Assembly (NCBI GenBank): GCA_002483135.1
Contig: DLHI01000022.1
Location: 124,001-188,000, forward strand
Direction: 5' to 3'
DNA from: Hyphomonadaceae bacterium UBA7672
GTDB lineage: Bacteria; Pseudomonadota; Alphaproteobacteria; Caulobacterales; Hyphomonadaceae
Length of the DNA: 64,000 nt
Shown: positions 7,883 to 16,880 of the stretch, one piece after another
How the letters are laid out: every line of letters starts with the position of its first letter
Position numbering within the stretch: the stretch's first letter is position 1
The notes under the pieces: model-generated
The model's input: the letters and a program-made list of their open reading frames with translations, nothing else
Databases searched by the model: none
What the model was told of the DNA's origin: nothing
Made by a program: the position numbers and the translations under genes

Positions 7883-9183
7883 GCATGCAGTTCCACTCAG
7901 GCAAAACAGGCAAACGACGGCGGCTTATGGTTGCGCCTATGGCCGCTCTCGCGGTTTTGGCAGCCTGTGTCGCAGGAGCGCCAGCAGTGTCTCAGCAATC
8001 CAACGCCGTGCCGGTTGACTTCGATGCCGCCATGCGTGGCCTCAACTTCAATCCCTCGACCACGGACGGAAATCTCGATCCCTCATCGGCGGGCAACGGC
8101 ATTCTCGATGCTGACGAGATGGCTCTGGTTGCTGCCATCCTGAAAGACCCTTCGCTCGATCTGAAGGCCAAGGGCGGGGTGGATCATGCAACTGTCGCCG
8201 CGGCGTTTGCCCAGGCGCAAGCGTCGGCAACGGCCGATTTCCAGAAGCTCGCATCGCGCTACCCGACGTCTGCGACGGTTGGGGCGGGGTATGCAATGCT
8301 GGGGGAGGCGTCGCTCAAGTCTTACAGCGCAATGGCCGGCAACTTCGGCGCTCCAATGAATGGCGACTACTCACTTGCCATAACGGTTGGAAAACTACTT
8401 GCTCATGATGGCGACGCCGATGGTGACGGCGTCAGCAATCGCGCCGAGTATCTCGCGTTTATTGGCAAAGGCCGTGATGCCTATATTGCGGCGGCGCTCA
8501 GCCCTGACGTAATGCCCGATCAGACGCAGACGGCTCAGGCAGCGAAAGCCCCCATGATCGCGCCCGGGCGCAAGATTGTCGGTGTCGTTCTCTATCCAGG
8601 GTTCGAGGTGCTCGACGTCTTTGGCCCCGTGGAGATGTGGGCGTATGCGCCGGACTTCCAAGTCGTCATGATCTCGCAAAATGGCGGCGCGGTGAAGTCT
8701 GCGCAGGGCGTGTCTGCCGTCGCCGATTATTCGTTCGCCAACGCTCCGCAGCTGGATATCATGATGGTGCCCGGCGGCACGGGGACCCGCACGGAGCTCA
8801 ACAATCAGGTATTCCTCGATTTCATCCGCAAGCAGAACGAGAATACGCAACTTACAACATCGGTCTGCACGGGCTCGGCTCTTCTGGCGAAAGCCGGTCT
8901 GCTGAAGGGCCACAAGGCCACGTCCAACAAGAACTTCTTCTCGCTCGCGACCCAGCAGGATCCCTCTGTCGACTGGCAGGGCAAGGCGCGTTGGGTCGAG
9001 GATGGCAAGTTCATCACGTCGTCCGGCGTCTCCGCTGGGACTGATATGGCCCTCGGCCTGGTGGCGAGACTCTACGGCAAGGAGCGAGCCAGCCTGCTGG
9101 CGCATTCCCTGGAATACGAATGGAACGATGATCCGACCAACGATCCCTTCGCCATCATCTACAAACCTGCTGCTGCGCGATAG
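7879..9183 (+). CDS. DJ-1/PfpI family lipoprotein with EF-hand-like loop
   Basis: A 434-residue protein in two parts. The N-terminus has a lipoprotein signal (AVLAAC), then a helical region carrying an EF-hand/dockerin-like calcium loop at residues 177-191 (DGDADGDGVSNRAEY). From about residue 232 a complete DJ-1/PfpI domain follows, beginning VVLYPGFEVLDVFGPVEMW, with the nucleophile Cys330 in SVCTGSALLA. The closest type by eye is the isonitrile hydratase/AraC-ligand-domain branch. ATGA overlap with the acylase gene shows translational coupling. A secreted DJ-1 enzyme with a calcium-loop extension is unusual. The reaction is unknown; hydratase, protease or glyoxalase activities all exist in the superfamily. 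Confidence 0.85.
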   Translation: MSMQFHSGKTGKRRRLMVAPMAALAVLAACVAGAPAVSQQSNAVPVDFDAAMRGLNFNPSTTDGNLDPSSAGNGILDADEMALVAAILKDPSLDLKAKGGVDHATVAAAFAQAQASATADFQKLASRYPTSATVGAGYAMLGEASLKSYSAMAGNFGAPMNGDYSLAITVGKLLAHDGDADGDGVSNRAEYLAFIGKGRDAYIAAALSPDVMPDQTQTAQAAKAPMIAPGRKIVGVVLYPGFEVLDVFGPVEMWAYAPDFQVVMISQNGGAVKSAQGVSAVADYSFANAPQLDIMMVPGGTGTRTELNNQVFLDFIRKQNENTQLTTSVCTGSALLAKAGLLKGHKATSNKNFFSLATQQDPSVDWQGKARWVEDGKFITSSGVSAGTDMALGLVARLYGKERASLLAHSLEYEWNDDPTNDPFAIIYKPAAAR

Positions 9184-9266
9184 ACGCTCGCAGGGCCTGG
9201 TCGCACTCATCGCCGACAGCCTATCCTGGCTTCGGCGGTGAGTTTGCGGACTCCGGAGGCGCAAGC

Positions 9267-10322
9267 GTGACGAACGAGAGGCTTACTCGGCAAGAGCTCG
9301 TGGGGCGCGTGCAAACCGTCAATGGCTTGATCGCGCCAGGTCGTCTCGGCAACACGCTGCTACATGAACACGTCCTGCTCGATATTCGTCCGCCCGCGTG
9401 GAAGATGATGGAGCAGGTTGGGGATGTCATTACGCTTGAGAACCGCTTTGCCATCGACTACGGCGAGGTCATTGCACCGGGGAACTGTGTACTCAACGAC
9501 ATCGAAGTTGCCGTTCGCGAATTGAAAGATCTGCGCGCCAGCGGAGGGCAGAGTCTCGTCGAAGTCTCGTGTGGTGGTCTGCATCCCGATCCGGTGGGGT
9601 TGCAACGTGTCGCCGCTGCTTCCGACGTCAGCGTCGTGATGGGCTGCGGTTACTACGTCGAAGAGTACCTGTCGCCAGCGGTTCTGGGGCGTTCCACGGA
9701 TGAGATAGCTGGCGAAATCGTTGACCAGATGTTCGTTGGGGCCTGGGGCACTGACGTTAGGGCCGGCATCATCGGCGAGATCGGTTGCCAGGCGCCGTGG
9801 ACGTTGAACGAACGCAAAGTAATGAACGCCGCTGTTGTTGCCCAGAACGAGACCGGCGCAGCTTTGACCATTCATCCGGGACGGGACCCGGATCAGCCAC
9901 AGGAAATTGCGAACTTCCTGGCGGGCGCCGGCGCCAGGATGGACCGCTGCGTGATCAGTCATATCGATCGTACAATCTTCGATGACGAGCGCATGTTTCG
10001 TCTGGCGGACACGGGAGTTGTCATCGAACTCGATCTCTTTGGCATGGAGACATCCTACTACAAACTGAACGAAGCCATCGACATGCCGAACGACGCTCAA
10101 CGGTTGCGATCGATCAGGAAGCTGATCGATCGCGGCCATCTCAATCAGATCGCGATGTCGCAGGACATCTGTTTCCGCTCGCGCCTCGGGTGTCACGGTG
10201 GGCACGGCTATGGACACATGTTCCGCAATGTCGTTCCGCTCATGCGCCGCCGCGATTTTGATGATGCCGAAATCGAGAGGATCTTTCGCGAAACGCCCGC
10301 TCGACTCCTGACATTTGTTTAG
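9267..10322 (+). CDS. Phosphotriesterase-related metallohydrolase
   Basis: An amidohydrolase-fold enzyme of 351 residues. All metal ligands are visible: His33 and His35 (HEH), Glu171 (GEIG), His203, His232 and Asp300. The bridging residue is Glu where true phosphotriesterases and PLL lactonases have carboxylated Lys, which places it with the php/PTER branch. There is no signal peptide, so it should act in the cytoplasm, unlike its three operon partners. The start is GTG at 9267, preceded by GGAGG. Php/PTER proteins have few defined substrates. In this operon a lactone or ester released by the acylase would be plausible, but that is inference. Confidence 0.88.
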   Translation: MTNERLTRQELVGRVQTVNGLIAPGRLGNTLLHEHVLLDIRPPAWKMMEQVGDVITLENRFAIDYGEVIAPGNCVLNDIEVAVRELKDLRASGGQSLVEVSCGGLHPDPVGLQRVAAASDVSVVMGCGYYVEEYLSPAVLGRSTDEIAGEIVDQMFVGAWGTDVRAGIIGEIGCQAPWTLNERKVMNAAVVAQNETGAALTIHPGRDPDQPQEIANFLAGAGARMDRCVISHIDRTIFDDERMFRLADTGVVIELDLFGMETSYYKLNEAIDMPNDAQRLRSIRKLIDRGHLNQIAMSQDICFRSRLGCHGGHGYGHMFRNVVPLMRRRDFDDAEIERIFRETPARLLTFV

Positions 10323-10332
10323 GGCGCAGCTC

Positions 10333-11760
10333 ATGGCCTCCGGGTATCTGCGATTCTGTTTGGCCGCGGTTGCCGCAAGCCTTCTTGCAGCGTGCGGCGC
10401 CCCGCCGAAGAGTCCATACCAGACGACGCCGTGTCCTGCAGAACTCCAGCAGCCGGGCCGCGTGGTTGAATGCGGTGAGATGACTCTGCCGGAGAATCGG
10501 TCGGTTCCTTTGGGAGTCAAGGTCGTCTTGCCTGTCGTTATCTTGCGCGCGGCAAAGCCCCAGACAGGTTTGCCGCCGGTAATCTACCTGCACGGCGGCC
10601 CAGGCGGCAGCGTCGTCGGCGATGTAGCGTTCGCGCTTGAGGCGCCAGAGTGGAAAGATCTGGTTGGTGTCCAGCAGGACTGGATCTTCTTTGATCAGCG
10701 TGGAAGCGGGCGCGCGCGTCCCTTCCTCGGATGTCCGGATCAGCCGATCACAGACGCTGGCCCAGTATCGGCGGAGGCCGCGCGGGCCCTTCAGACTTGC
10801 CTGCAGCAGCACCGGGCAAAGGGCGTCGCCCTTGCCAAGTACAACTCTGTAGAGGTGGTTCGCGACCTTCAGGATCTACGCGGTGCTTTGGGGATCAAGG
10901 CGTTCGATCTCTACGCAATCTCCTACGGCACGCGCGTCGCCTTCGATCTCATTCTCCATTCGCCCGATGGCCTTCGCGCCGCCGTACTGGATTCTCCTTG
11001 GCCGCTTGACGCAAGCTGGACCGAGCCCGGTCCCGTCTGGGTATCCAAAGCACTGCAACGTGTCCTCGCCTTGTGCGAGGAAGACTCGGAGTGCCGCGCA
11101 AAATATCCCGACGTGGGTGACAGGTTCGATGCAGTCTTGAGGTCTTGGCTAGCGGCGGCTCCTACGGACATGGATGCCAGAGACCGGGTCGGCCGGGCCG
11201 CAATCTGGATAATGGCGTCCCTCTACGACCCGGTGGCCGTCGAGGCAGTGCCCTCGAACCTCTGGCGTCTCGTCAATGGTGACGACGGGATGCTGATGAA
11301 CGATGAGTTATTGGCGGGCTCAGGTTATGCGGAAGCCGCGCATCTTGCTTTTTTGTGCAACGAGGAACTGCCCTTCGAAGGTCCGCAAGCGGGAAGGGTG
11401 AACGCCTCCGGCGATCCCGTGGCCGAGGCCGTCTCGTTCACGATGACCAACTATTTTCAGACCTGCAAAGGCGTTCTTGAGGCCAGTCCCGACGCCGCCG
11501 AGAACCGGCCCGTGACCAGCGATGCCGGCATTCTGATGCTAGCCGCAGGGATAGATCCGGGTTGTCCGTCGGAACTCGCCGAGATGGCAGTCAGAGGTTT
11601 CCCCCGCGGGCGTCTGGGTCTCGCGCCTTTCTCGACACATGGTGTTCTTTCCAACAGCGCATGCGCACGCAGGATCATGTCTGCATTCCTGTCAGACCCC
11701 TCCGTCGAGATCGACTTGGCCTGTCTCGCTGAAGATCCAGGTCGGCCGGCGTTCGATTGA
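10333..11760 (+). CDS. Alpha/beta-hydrolase lipoprotein, tripeptidyl/prolyl aminopeptidase type
   Basis: A 475-residue exported hydrolase. The ATG at 10333 is preferred over the TTG at 10315 because it starts a lipoprotein signal ending LLAAC. Hallmarks in order are the oxyanion motif HGGPGG, the FFDQRGSG strand, nucleophile Ser197 in AISYGT, catalytic Asp408 (GIDPG) and His436 (THG). The family includes tripeptidyl and prolyl aminopeptidases; the nucleophile elbow has Ala where Gly is usual. Its start lies 10 bases past the stop of the phosphotriesterase-like gene, closing a four-gene hydrolase operon. It probably removes a peptide, ester or amide from the same family of compounds. Confidence 0.85.
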   Translation: MASGYLRFCLAAVAASLLAACGAPPKSPYQTTPCPAELQQPGRVVECGEMTLPENRSVPLGVKVVLPVVILRAAKPQTGLPPVIYLHGGPGGSVVGDVAFALEAPEWKDLVGVQQDWIFFDQRGSGRARPFLGCPDQPITDAGPVSAEAARALQTCLQQHRAKGVALAKYNSVEVVRDLQDLRGALGIKAFDLYAISYGTRVAFDLILHSPDGLRAAVLDSPWPLDASWTEPGPVWVSKALQRVLALCEEDSECRAKYPDVGDRFDAVLRSWLAAAPTDMDARDRVGRAAIWIMASLYDPVAVEAVPSNLWRLVNGDDGMLMNDELLAGSGYAEAAHLAFLCNEELPFEGPQAGRVNASGDPVAEAVSFTMTNYFQTCKGVLEASPDAAENRPVTSDAGILMLAAGIDPGCPSELAEMAVRGFPRGRLGLAPFSTHGVLSNSACARRIMSAFLSDPSVEIDLACLAEDPGRPAFD

Positions 11761-12141
11761 TCCGCGATAGGCAAGAACCGGATGTCCAACGGCCGAGCAG
11801 AGAGTCGATGCGCCCATCCAAGGGCGATGGCCGCCACGCCGATCACGGAAAATCTGGCGCGGGAGGAACCTCCCCCTTTGCGGGCCCAGGTCCATGTCAT
11901 GGAGCCCCCACCATGGTCTGCTCAAAGTGTCCAGCGTGGCGCAGGAGCGGACAGGATCATCCGAGTTGGAGATTTTTTGGACGTATTCGTTCCTCGCGCC
12001 GGCCGACTCTTGGGAGCGGCCGTACTCAGGCCGGATGGATGACGCCTGTGCCGGGTCAATCGATGCACCAGCCGCCGTCCGAACGAGCTACAAGATCGTC
12101 GATGAGTTCTTGACACGCACCAGCGTGCTGGCGAGGTCCAG
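11761..12141. other. Convergent intergenic region
   Basis: About 380 bases between the convergent alpha/beta-hydrolase and PEP synthase genes. An 83-residue plus-strand frame (11894-12145) exists but has no recognised domain and a poor ribosome site. I saw no convincing terminator hairpin. Confidence 0.35.
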
Positions 12142-14562
12142 CTAGGGCCGCTCTGATAGAGCCTGCACGGCTGATCGCATCATGAGCTCCATCTGAGCAA
12201 CGCGCCGCTTGACGCCGACGAAGCTGTCGGGACTGACGGACATCGAGTCAACGCCGCACTCAACAAGAAATTCCGCAAACTCGGGATGGTCGGACGGCGC
12301 CTGCCCGCAAAGGCCGACTTTGGCATAAGCCTCATGCGCTGCTGAGATGACGCTGCGGATCATCCATTTTACGGCTGCGTCCTGCTCGTCAAAGAGGTGC
12401 GCGAGTTCGGCGGAGTCGCGGTCCACGCCGAGCGTGAGTTGAGTGAGGTCATTACTTCCAATCGAAAAGCCATCGAAGCGTTGCGCAAACTCCTTCGCGA
12501 GCACGACATTCGATGGAACCTCGCACATAACGTATACTTGGAGGCCGTTCTCTCCGCGCCGCAGCCCATTCTCGGCCATGACTGCGAGCACCTTGTCCGC
12601 TTCCTGAACGGACCGGCAGAACGGAATCATCACAATGACGTTCGTAAAGCCCATTTCCTCGCGAAGCTTCTTCAGTGCCCTGCATTCAAGCGCGAAGCCC
12701 GCGCGATATCGCGGCGAGTAGTATCGCGATGCGCCCCGGAACCCAATCATCGGGTTCTCTTCCTCCGGTTCGAACTGCTGCCCACCGAGGAGATGCGCAT
12801 ACTCGTTGGTCTTGAAATCGCTCGTCCGAATGACCGCGGGCTTGGGGTAGTAAGCGGCCGCGAGACGCGCCAGGCCGAGGGCCAGCCGGTCAACGAAATA
12901 GTCCGTCCGGTCAGGATAGCCAGCCGCAAGATCGGAGATAGCCGTCTTGGCGCCCTCGTCCTTCAGGTCATCAAACTGCACCAATGCCATTGGATGGACC
13001 TTGATGTGATTGCTGATGACAAACTCCATGCGCGCGAGACCAACGCCATCCGCCGGCAGCCGCCACCAGCGGAACGCCGCTGCCGGGTTCGCCAGATTCA
13101 GCATCACTTTGGTTTCTGTCGATGGAATCTGATCGAGTTTTAGATTTGTCACTTCGAAATCGGCGGCGCCTTCATAGATGAAGCCATCGCCGCCTTCTGC
13201 GCAGGACACAGTGATGTCCTGCTGGTCATGCAGCACCGTGGTGGCGTTCCCCGCCCCGACCACCGCAGGCAGTCCGAGTTCACGGCTGATGATCGCCGCA
13301 TGCGACGTGCGGCCGCCATGATCGGTGACGATGGCGCTTGCTCGCTTCATGATGGGAACCCAGTCCGGGTCCGTGGTGCTGGTCACAAGAATTGAGCCAT
13401 CCACGAATTTGTCGATGTCGCTGGCGTTCGCGATCAGGCATACGCGCCCGGTGGCCACCGCTTCACCCACGCTCAGACCCTTGGCGAGCGTGCGGCCTTT
13501 CGATGTGATCCGGAAGGTCTGCAGGTTCACGGCGTCGCGTCTCGACTGAACAGTCTCGGGCCGTGCCTGAAGGATGTAGAGTTGACCGGTATCTCCAGCC
13601 TTCGCCCATTCCATGTCCATCGGCCGGCCATAGTGGGTTTCGATGGCGCATGCCCAACGCGCCAACGTAAGGATATCGTCGTCGTTCAGGACGAACGACG
13701 TCTGCTCGGTCTTCGATGTCGGGACATTGCGGGTTGTCGCTCCGCTTCCGTCTCCGTAGATCATCTTCGTTGCTTTTGCGCCCAGCTTCTTCTGGACGAT
13801 CGGTTTGAGCTTGCGATCCTCGAGCAGGGGCTTGAACACCTGATACTCATCAGGGTCGACAACACCCTGGACGACGTTCTCGCCGAGCCCCCATGCCGCA
13901 TCGATCACGACGACACGATCGAAGCCGGTTTCGGTGTCGACCGAGAACATCACACCGGCCCCTCCGAGATCGGATCTCACCATCAGTTGGACGCCGATCG
14001 ACAGGGCGACCTTCATGTGATCGAAGCCCTGCGTGGTCCGATAGCTGATCGCGCGATCGGTGAAGAGCGAAGCCAGGCATTTGCGGCATGCAAGCAGCAG
14101 GTCACGCGCGCCGCGAACATTCAGGTAGGTTTCCTGCTGGCCGGCGAAGCTGGCATGAGGAAGGTCCTCGGCCGTCGCGCTCGATCGGACAGCAACTTCG
14201 ACGCTCGAGCGGTCTGTGCGCCGACAGAGGTCGGCATAGGCATCGATGATAGCTTGCGCCGTGTCATCCGGCCACCTGCCTTGCAGGAACAGGTTGCGGA
14301 TTGTCTCTCCAGCCTGGGCCAACTCAAGTTCGCCAGCGTCCAGGCGCCTAAGTGTCGTCCGCATGACCTCGCCGAAACCATTGGACTCCACATACGCCCA
14401 GTATGCGCTGGTGGGGATGGCGAAACCGGGCGGAGCGGCGATACCCTGGGTTGCGAGGTTTCGGGCCAGCTCCCCGAGCGAGGCATTCTTGCCGCCGACA
14501 CGTGATATGTCGCCTTTTCCAAGCTGGTCGAACCAGAGAACTTGGTGAGTATCGCTGCTCAT
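12142..14562 (-). CDS. ppsA: Phosphoenolpyruvate synthase
   Basis: Converts pyruvate, ATP and water to PEP, AMP and phosphate, the entry to gluconeogenesis from pyruvate or lactate. It has 806 residues, within the normal family size. The start is the ATG at 14562, with AAAGGTG upstream; the frame stays open further upstream but is not needed. Domains in order are the N-terminal ATP-binding PPDK_N part (GGKNASLGEL near the start, AVRSSATAEDLPHASFAGQQ), the phosphohistidine swivel domain with His421 (DHGGRTSHAA), and the C-terminal PEP/pyruvate barrel (SIGSNDLTQLTLGVDRD, CGQAPSDHPEF). It is divergent from a universal stress protein gene, and a FixK/FNR-like box lies about 50 bases upstream. Confidence 0.95.
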   Translation of the reverse strand: MSSDTHQVLWFDQLGKGDISRVGGKNASLGELARNLATQGIAAPPGFAIPTSAYWAYVESNGFGEVMRTTLRRLDAGELELAQAGETIRNLFLQGRWPDDTAQAIIDAYADLCRRTDRSSVEVAVRSSATAEDLPHASFAGQQETYLNVRGARDLLLACRKCLASLFTDRAISYRTTQGFDHMKVALSIGVQLMVRSDLGGAGVMFSVDTETGFDRVVVIDAAWGLGENVVQGVVDPDEYQVFKPLLEDRKLKPIVQKKLGAKATKMIYGDGSGATTRNVPTSKTEQTSFVLNDDDILTLARWACAIETHYGRPMDMEWAKAGDTGQLYILQARPETVQSRRDAVNLQTFRITSKGRTLAKGLSVGEAVATGRVCLIANASDIDKFVDGSILVTSTTDPDWVPIMKRASAIVTDHGGRTSHAAIISRELGLPAVVGAGNATTVLHDQQDITVSCAEGGDGFIYEGAADFEVTNLKLDQIPSTETKVMLNLANPAAAFRWWRLPADGVGLARMEFVISNHIKVHPMALVQFDDLKDEGAKTAISDLAAGYPDRTDYFVDRLALGLARLAAAYYPKPAVIRTSDFKTNEYAHLLGGQQFEPEEENPMIGFRGASRYYSPRYRAGFALECRALKKLREEMGFTNVIVMIPFCRSVQEADKVLAVMAENGLRRGENGLQVYVMCEVPSNVVLAKEFAQRFDGFSIGSNDLTQLTLGVDRDSAELAHLFDEQDAAVKWMIRSVISAAHEAYAKVGLCGQAPSDHPEFAEFLVECGVDSMSVSPDSFVGVKRRVAQMELMMRSAVQALSERP

Positions 14563-14614
14563 GGGGCACCTTTGGCTGGCGCGCCCCATGATGCAGGCGG
14601 GGGAGGCGGTAACA

Positions 14615-14628
14615 TTGATCCTGCACAA
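14615..14628. promoter_or_regulatory. FixK/FNR-like box upstream of ppsA
   Basis: TTGATCCTGCACAA matches the TTGA-N6-TCAA consensus except for one base in the right half. It lies 53 bases upstream of the ppsA start, a position suited to promoter control. It is a weak single-site call, strengthened by the second box facing the divergent gene. Confidence 0.4.
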
Positions 14629-14883
14629 GAGTGATCCAGCTTCGACACCGTGGCGCGTCGACTATTGCTGAAAGTCACGCCTGAGGACGCGGTCCGTGGA
14701 ATTCCTGCAGCGCGTCGCTGTCTGGCGGCGGCGGGATGATCTTCTTCCTGACAAGTAGCCGCTCCTGCGTTGGCGAAGTGTCTATCAGCGCCTGGCAGAC
14801 GCGGAGTTTGAAGCGATCCGGCGCCTATATGATGCAGACGACCACGTGCCTTGGTTCATTTTCTGGATGGGAACGCGGTTCCA

Positions 14884-14897
14884 TTGACCTGGGTCAC
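14884..14897. promoter_or_regulatory. FixK/FNR-like box upstream of the universal stress protein
   Basis: TTGACCTGGGTCAC contains the inverted repeat TGACC-N2-GGTCA and matches TTGA-N6-TCAA with one mismatch at the last base. It lies 65 bases upstream of the stress-protein ATG, which would fit activation from about -40 of a normal promoter. Oxygen-limitation regulators of this type often control universal stress proteins in alphaproteobacteria. Confidence 0.5.
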
Positions 14898-14962
14898 ATG
14901 CAAGCGCGCGAAGGAGCCGACACTGTTTGCCAAGTCTGACCGGGTCGATGCAGGAGCGTGCC

Positions 14963-15793
14963 ATGAAGATGAAGGACATTCTGACGATTACGACGACAGG
15001 CGCCCCGAACGAGCATGTGATCGCTGCTGCGGAGCAGATCGCGCGTCAGAATGCTGGGAAGGTCATCGGCTTGGTCGTGGGGTGGCTTCCGCCAGTGTCC
15101 CTGTCGATGGAGGGGTGGGCTGTGACCCCCGTATGGGGCGACATTACTGAGGAGTCTCGGAAGGAACTCGCGGCCGAACTCGTGCGTGTAAAGACGCGGC
15201 TCGAGGCTGGAGGCTTGGGTCGTGATGTCGAGTCAGAACTTCTTGAAATGAGCGCGGGCCGCGTCGCGACGGGACTACGCGGCAGGCATGCCGACATCAC
15301 CGTTGTTGGAAGGCCGCACGGGGATTTTGATCAGGCGATCGTCGAGGGCCCGCTGTTTGAATCTGGACGGCCTGTTCTCGTTGTGCCTCCGAACTGGAAG
15401 CCGCGCGAGATAGGCAGGTCAGTGCTTGTCTGCTGGAAGCCGACACGCGAGGCCGCAAGGGCGTTGGGCGATGCCGACGATCTCCTGGTCAATGCCAGCC
15501 AGGTCACGGTGGCGACCATCGACGCCAAACCTTCTGAAGACGGATACGGTCCCAGACCCGGTGTGGACATCACCGCCCATCTCGCGCGGCGCGGGGTAAA
15601 TGTCGAGCTGGTGAATCTGGACTCGATGGGAAAATCCGCCGCTAGTGTGATCCATGAACAGGCGTTGGCCATGGATGCTGATCTCATCGTGATGGGCGGC
15701 TATGGGCGGTCTCGAATGAGCGAATTCATTTTTGGTGGCATGACACGCGAAATGCTCAAGACGGCAGGACATCCTGTCCTGATGGCTCACTAG
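14963..15793 (+). CDS. Universal stress protein, tandem UspA type
   Basis: A 276-residue cytoplasmic protein with two Usp-like halves. The second half keeps the nucleotide-binding loop near the C-terminus (MGGYGRSRMSEFIFGGMTRE). The first half lacks a clear copy. The ATG at 14963 is chosen for the CAGGAG site six bases upstream, not the longer start at 14927. Such proteins bind ATP or other small ligands and protect cells during energy or oxygen stress. Pairing with ppsA and a FixK/FNR-like box points to low-oxygen control. Confidence 0.88.
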   Translation: MKMKDILTITTTGAPNEHVIAAAEQIARQNAGKVIGLVVGWLPPVSLSMEGWAVTPVWGDITEESRKELAAELVRVKTRLEAGGLGRDVESELLEMSAGRVATGLRGRHADITVVGRPHGDFDQAIVEGPLFESGRPVLVVPPNWKPREIGRSVLVCWKPTREAARALGDADDLLVNASQVTVATIDAKPSEDGYGPRPGVDITAHLARRGVNVELVNLDSMGKSAASVIHEQALAMDADLIVMGGYGRSRMSEFIFGGMTREMLKTAGHPVLMAH

Positions 15794-15866
15794 GGCTAAG
15801 CGCGTGTTCCTCTGATCTCTCAGCTGCGGCTTCGACGTAGGAGTTCGCTCCGAAGGTTCGCCTGTA

Positions 15867-16880
15867 TCAAAGCCATATCGAGCGGCTTTCAGGTGGGCGA
15901 GCGGCAGCGACCCCGTGGTGATAGAACTCCGCAAGCGGAGCATGGACCAGATCGGTGGGGCCAGATTTGAATTTTGGTGCGCCAAACTCGTTGATTGTGG
16001 CGTGCTGCTTTTCGAGCGACACGCGATCCTGCTCGGCGACAGTCCGCACGAAGGCCATGATCGCCGCGCGCTTCAGCCAGTTCGGGGCGAACCCCTTGCG
16101 CGTCGTCCAGCACCCGAAGGGGCGATAAGTATCATGGCTCTCCGGCACGAAGAAGGCCGTTGCGCAGAGCGTGAGTCCCTTCGTGCTTTCCCATCTCCCC
16201 TGGAAGGTGATCGGGGCCAGGTAGCGTCCGACGCTGCGCTTGCGCTCGCCTTCGAGCAACCGTGGCATCCAGCCACGATCGGGCGACTGTTGTTCGTAGG
16301 TCACTTCGAAGCCGTCGTCGCGATATGCAAGCGTTTGCTTCACCGGCTGCCTATGGCGGCTGTCGCGGATAAGCCCATCGTGAATGAAGTTGGTGTGGAA
16401 GGGATCGAGAATGTTCTCCAGCGCATCAATCGCCCGGCCGCGCCACACGCCGCGCGTGTACCAGAAGTGGTCGTACGCGGGATCACCGAGGAGCGGAGGC
16501 GGCGCGAACGGAGGCGCTTGTTCGCCGCCTTCCAACCGGATGAAGATGGCGCCAAAGCGCTCGACGGCCGCAATGCGTTCAGCGCCCAGGCGTGAAATGT
16601 CCGATCCCTTGTCCGCGCCCGGCACATCGACACAACGCCCTGCGCCGTCGAAGCGCCAGCCGTGATAGGGGCATCGCAACGCGCCGTTCTCCACCTTGCC
16701 GCCGGAGAGGGGATAGTTTCGATGCGGGCAGCGATCCTTCAGAACCGCGACGCCCTCGGCCCCGCGGAACAACACCAGCGGCACATCGGCGACACGGCGC
16801 GCGAGCGGTTTCGATCTCAGTTCGTGCGACAGGGCGACCGGTACCCATGTCGTGGAAAGGCCAGCGGGAAAGGGCGTCAT
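15867..16880 (-). CDS. Rieske non-haem iron oxygenase, alpha subunit
   Basis: A 337-residue oxygenase. The Rieske [2Fe-2S] ligands are Cys51, His53 (CPHRNYPL), Cys70 and His73 (CPYHGW). The mononuclear iron site is visible as N156, D159, H162 and H167 (ENILDPFHTNFIH). The layout resembles single-component-type O-demethylases and ring hydroxylases that depend on an external reductase; none is encoded nearby. It is the last gene of the seven-gene operon and overlaps the preceding gene by ATGA. It probably performs the final oxidation of the pathway product. The substrate is unknown. Confidence 0.9.
   Translation of the reverse strand: MTPFPAGLSTTWVPVALSHELRSKPLARRVADVPLVLFRGAEGVAVLKDRCPHRNYPLSGGKVENGALRCPYHGWRFDGAGRCVDVPGADKGSDISRLGAERIAAVERFGAIFIRLEGGEQAPPFAPPPLLGDPAYDHFWYTRGVWRGRAIDALENILDPFHTNFIHDGLIRDSRHRQPVKQTLAYRDDGFEVTYEQQSPDRGWMPRLLEGERKRSVGRYLAPITFQGRWESTKGLTLCATAFFVPESHDTYRPFGCWTTRKGFAPNWLKRAAIMAFVRTVAEQDRVSLEKQHATINEFGAPKFKSGPTDLVHAPLAEFYHHGVAAARPPESRSIWL

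Larger units (their letters stand above)
14563..14962. other. Divergent regulatory region between ppsA and the stress protein gene, with a small ORF
   Basis: Four hundred bases. They contain two FixK/FNR-like boxes (listed separately). From 14759 to 14887 on the plus strand, a 42-codon frame ends at TGA and reads protein-like (for example YQRLADAEFEAIRRLYDADD, then WFIFWMGTRF). It directly follows an in-frame TAG and has no good start, so it may be the end of a decayed gene or a small protein with an unusual start. Confidence 0.4.
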
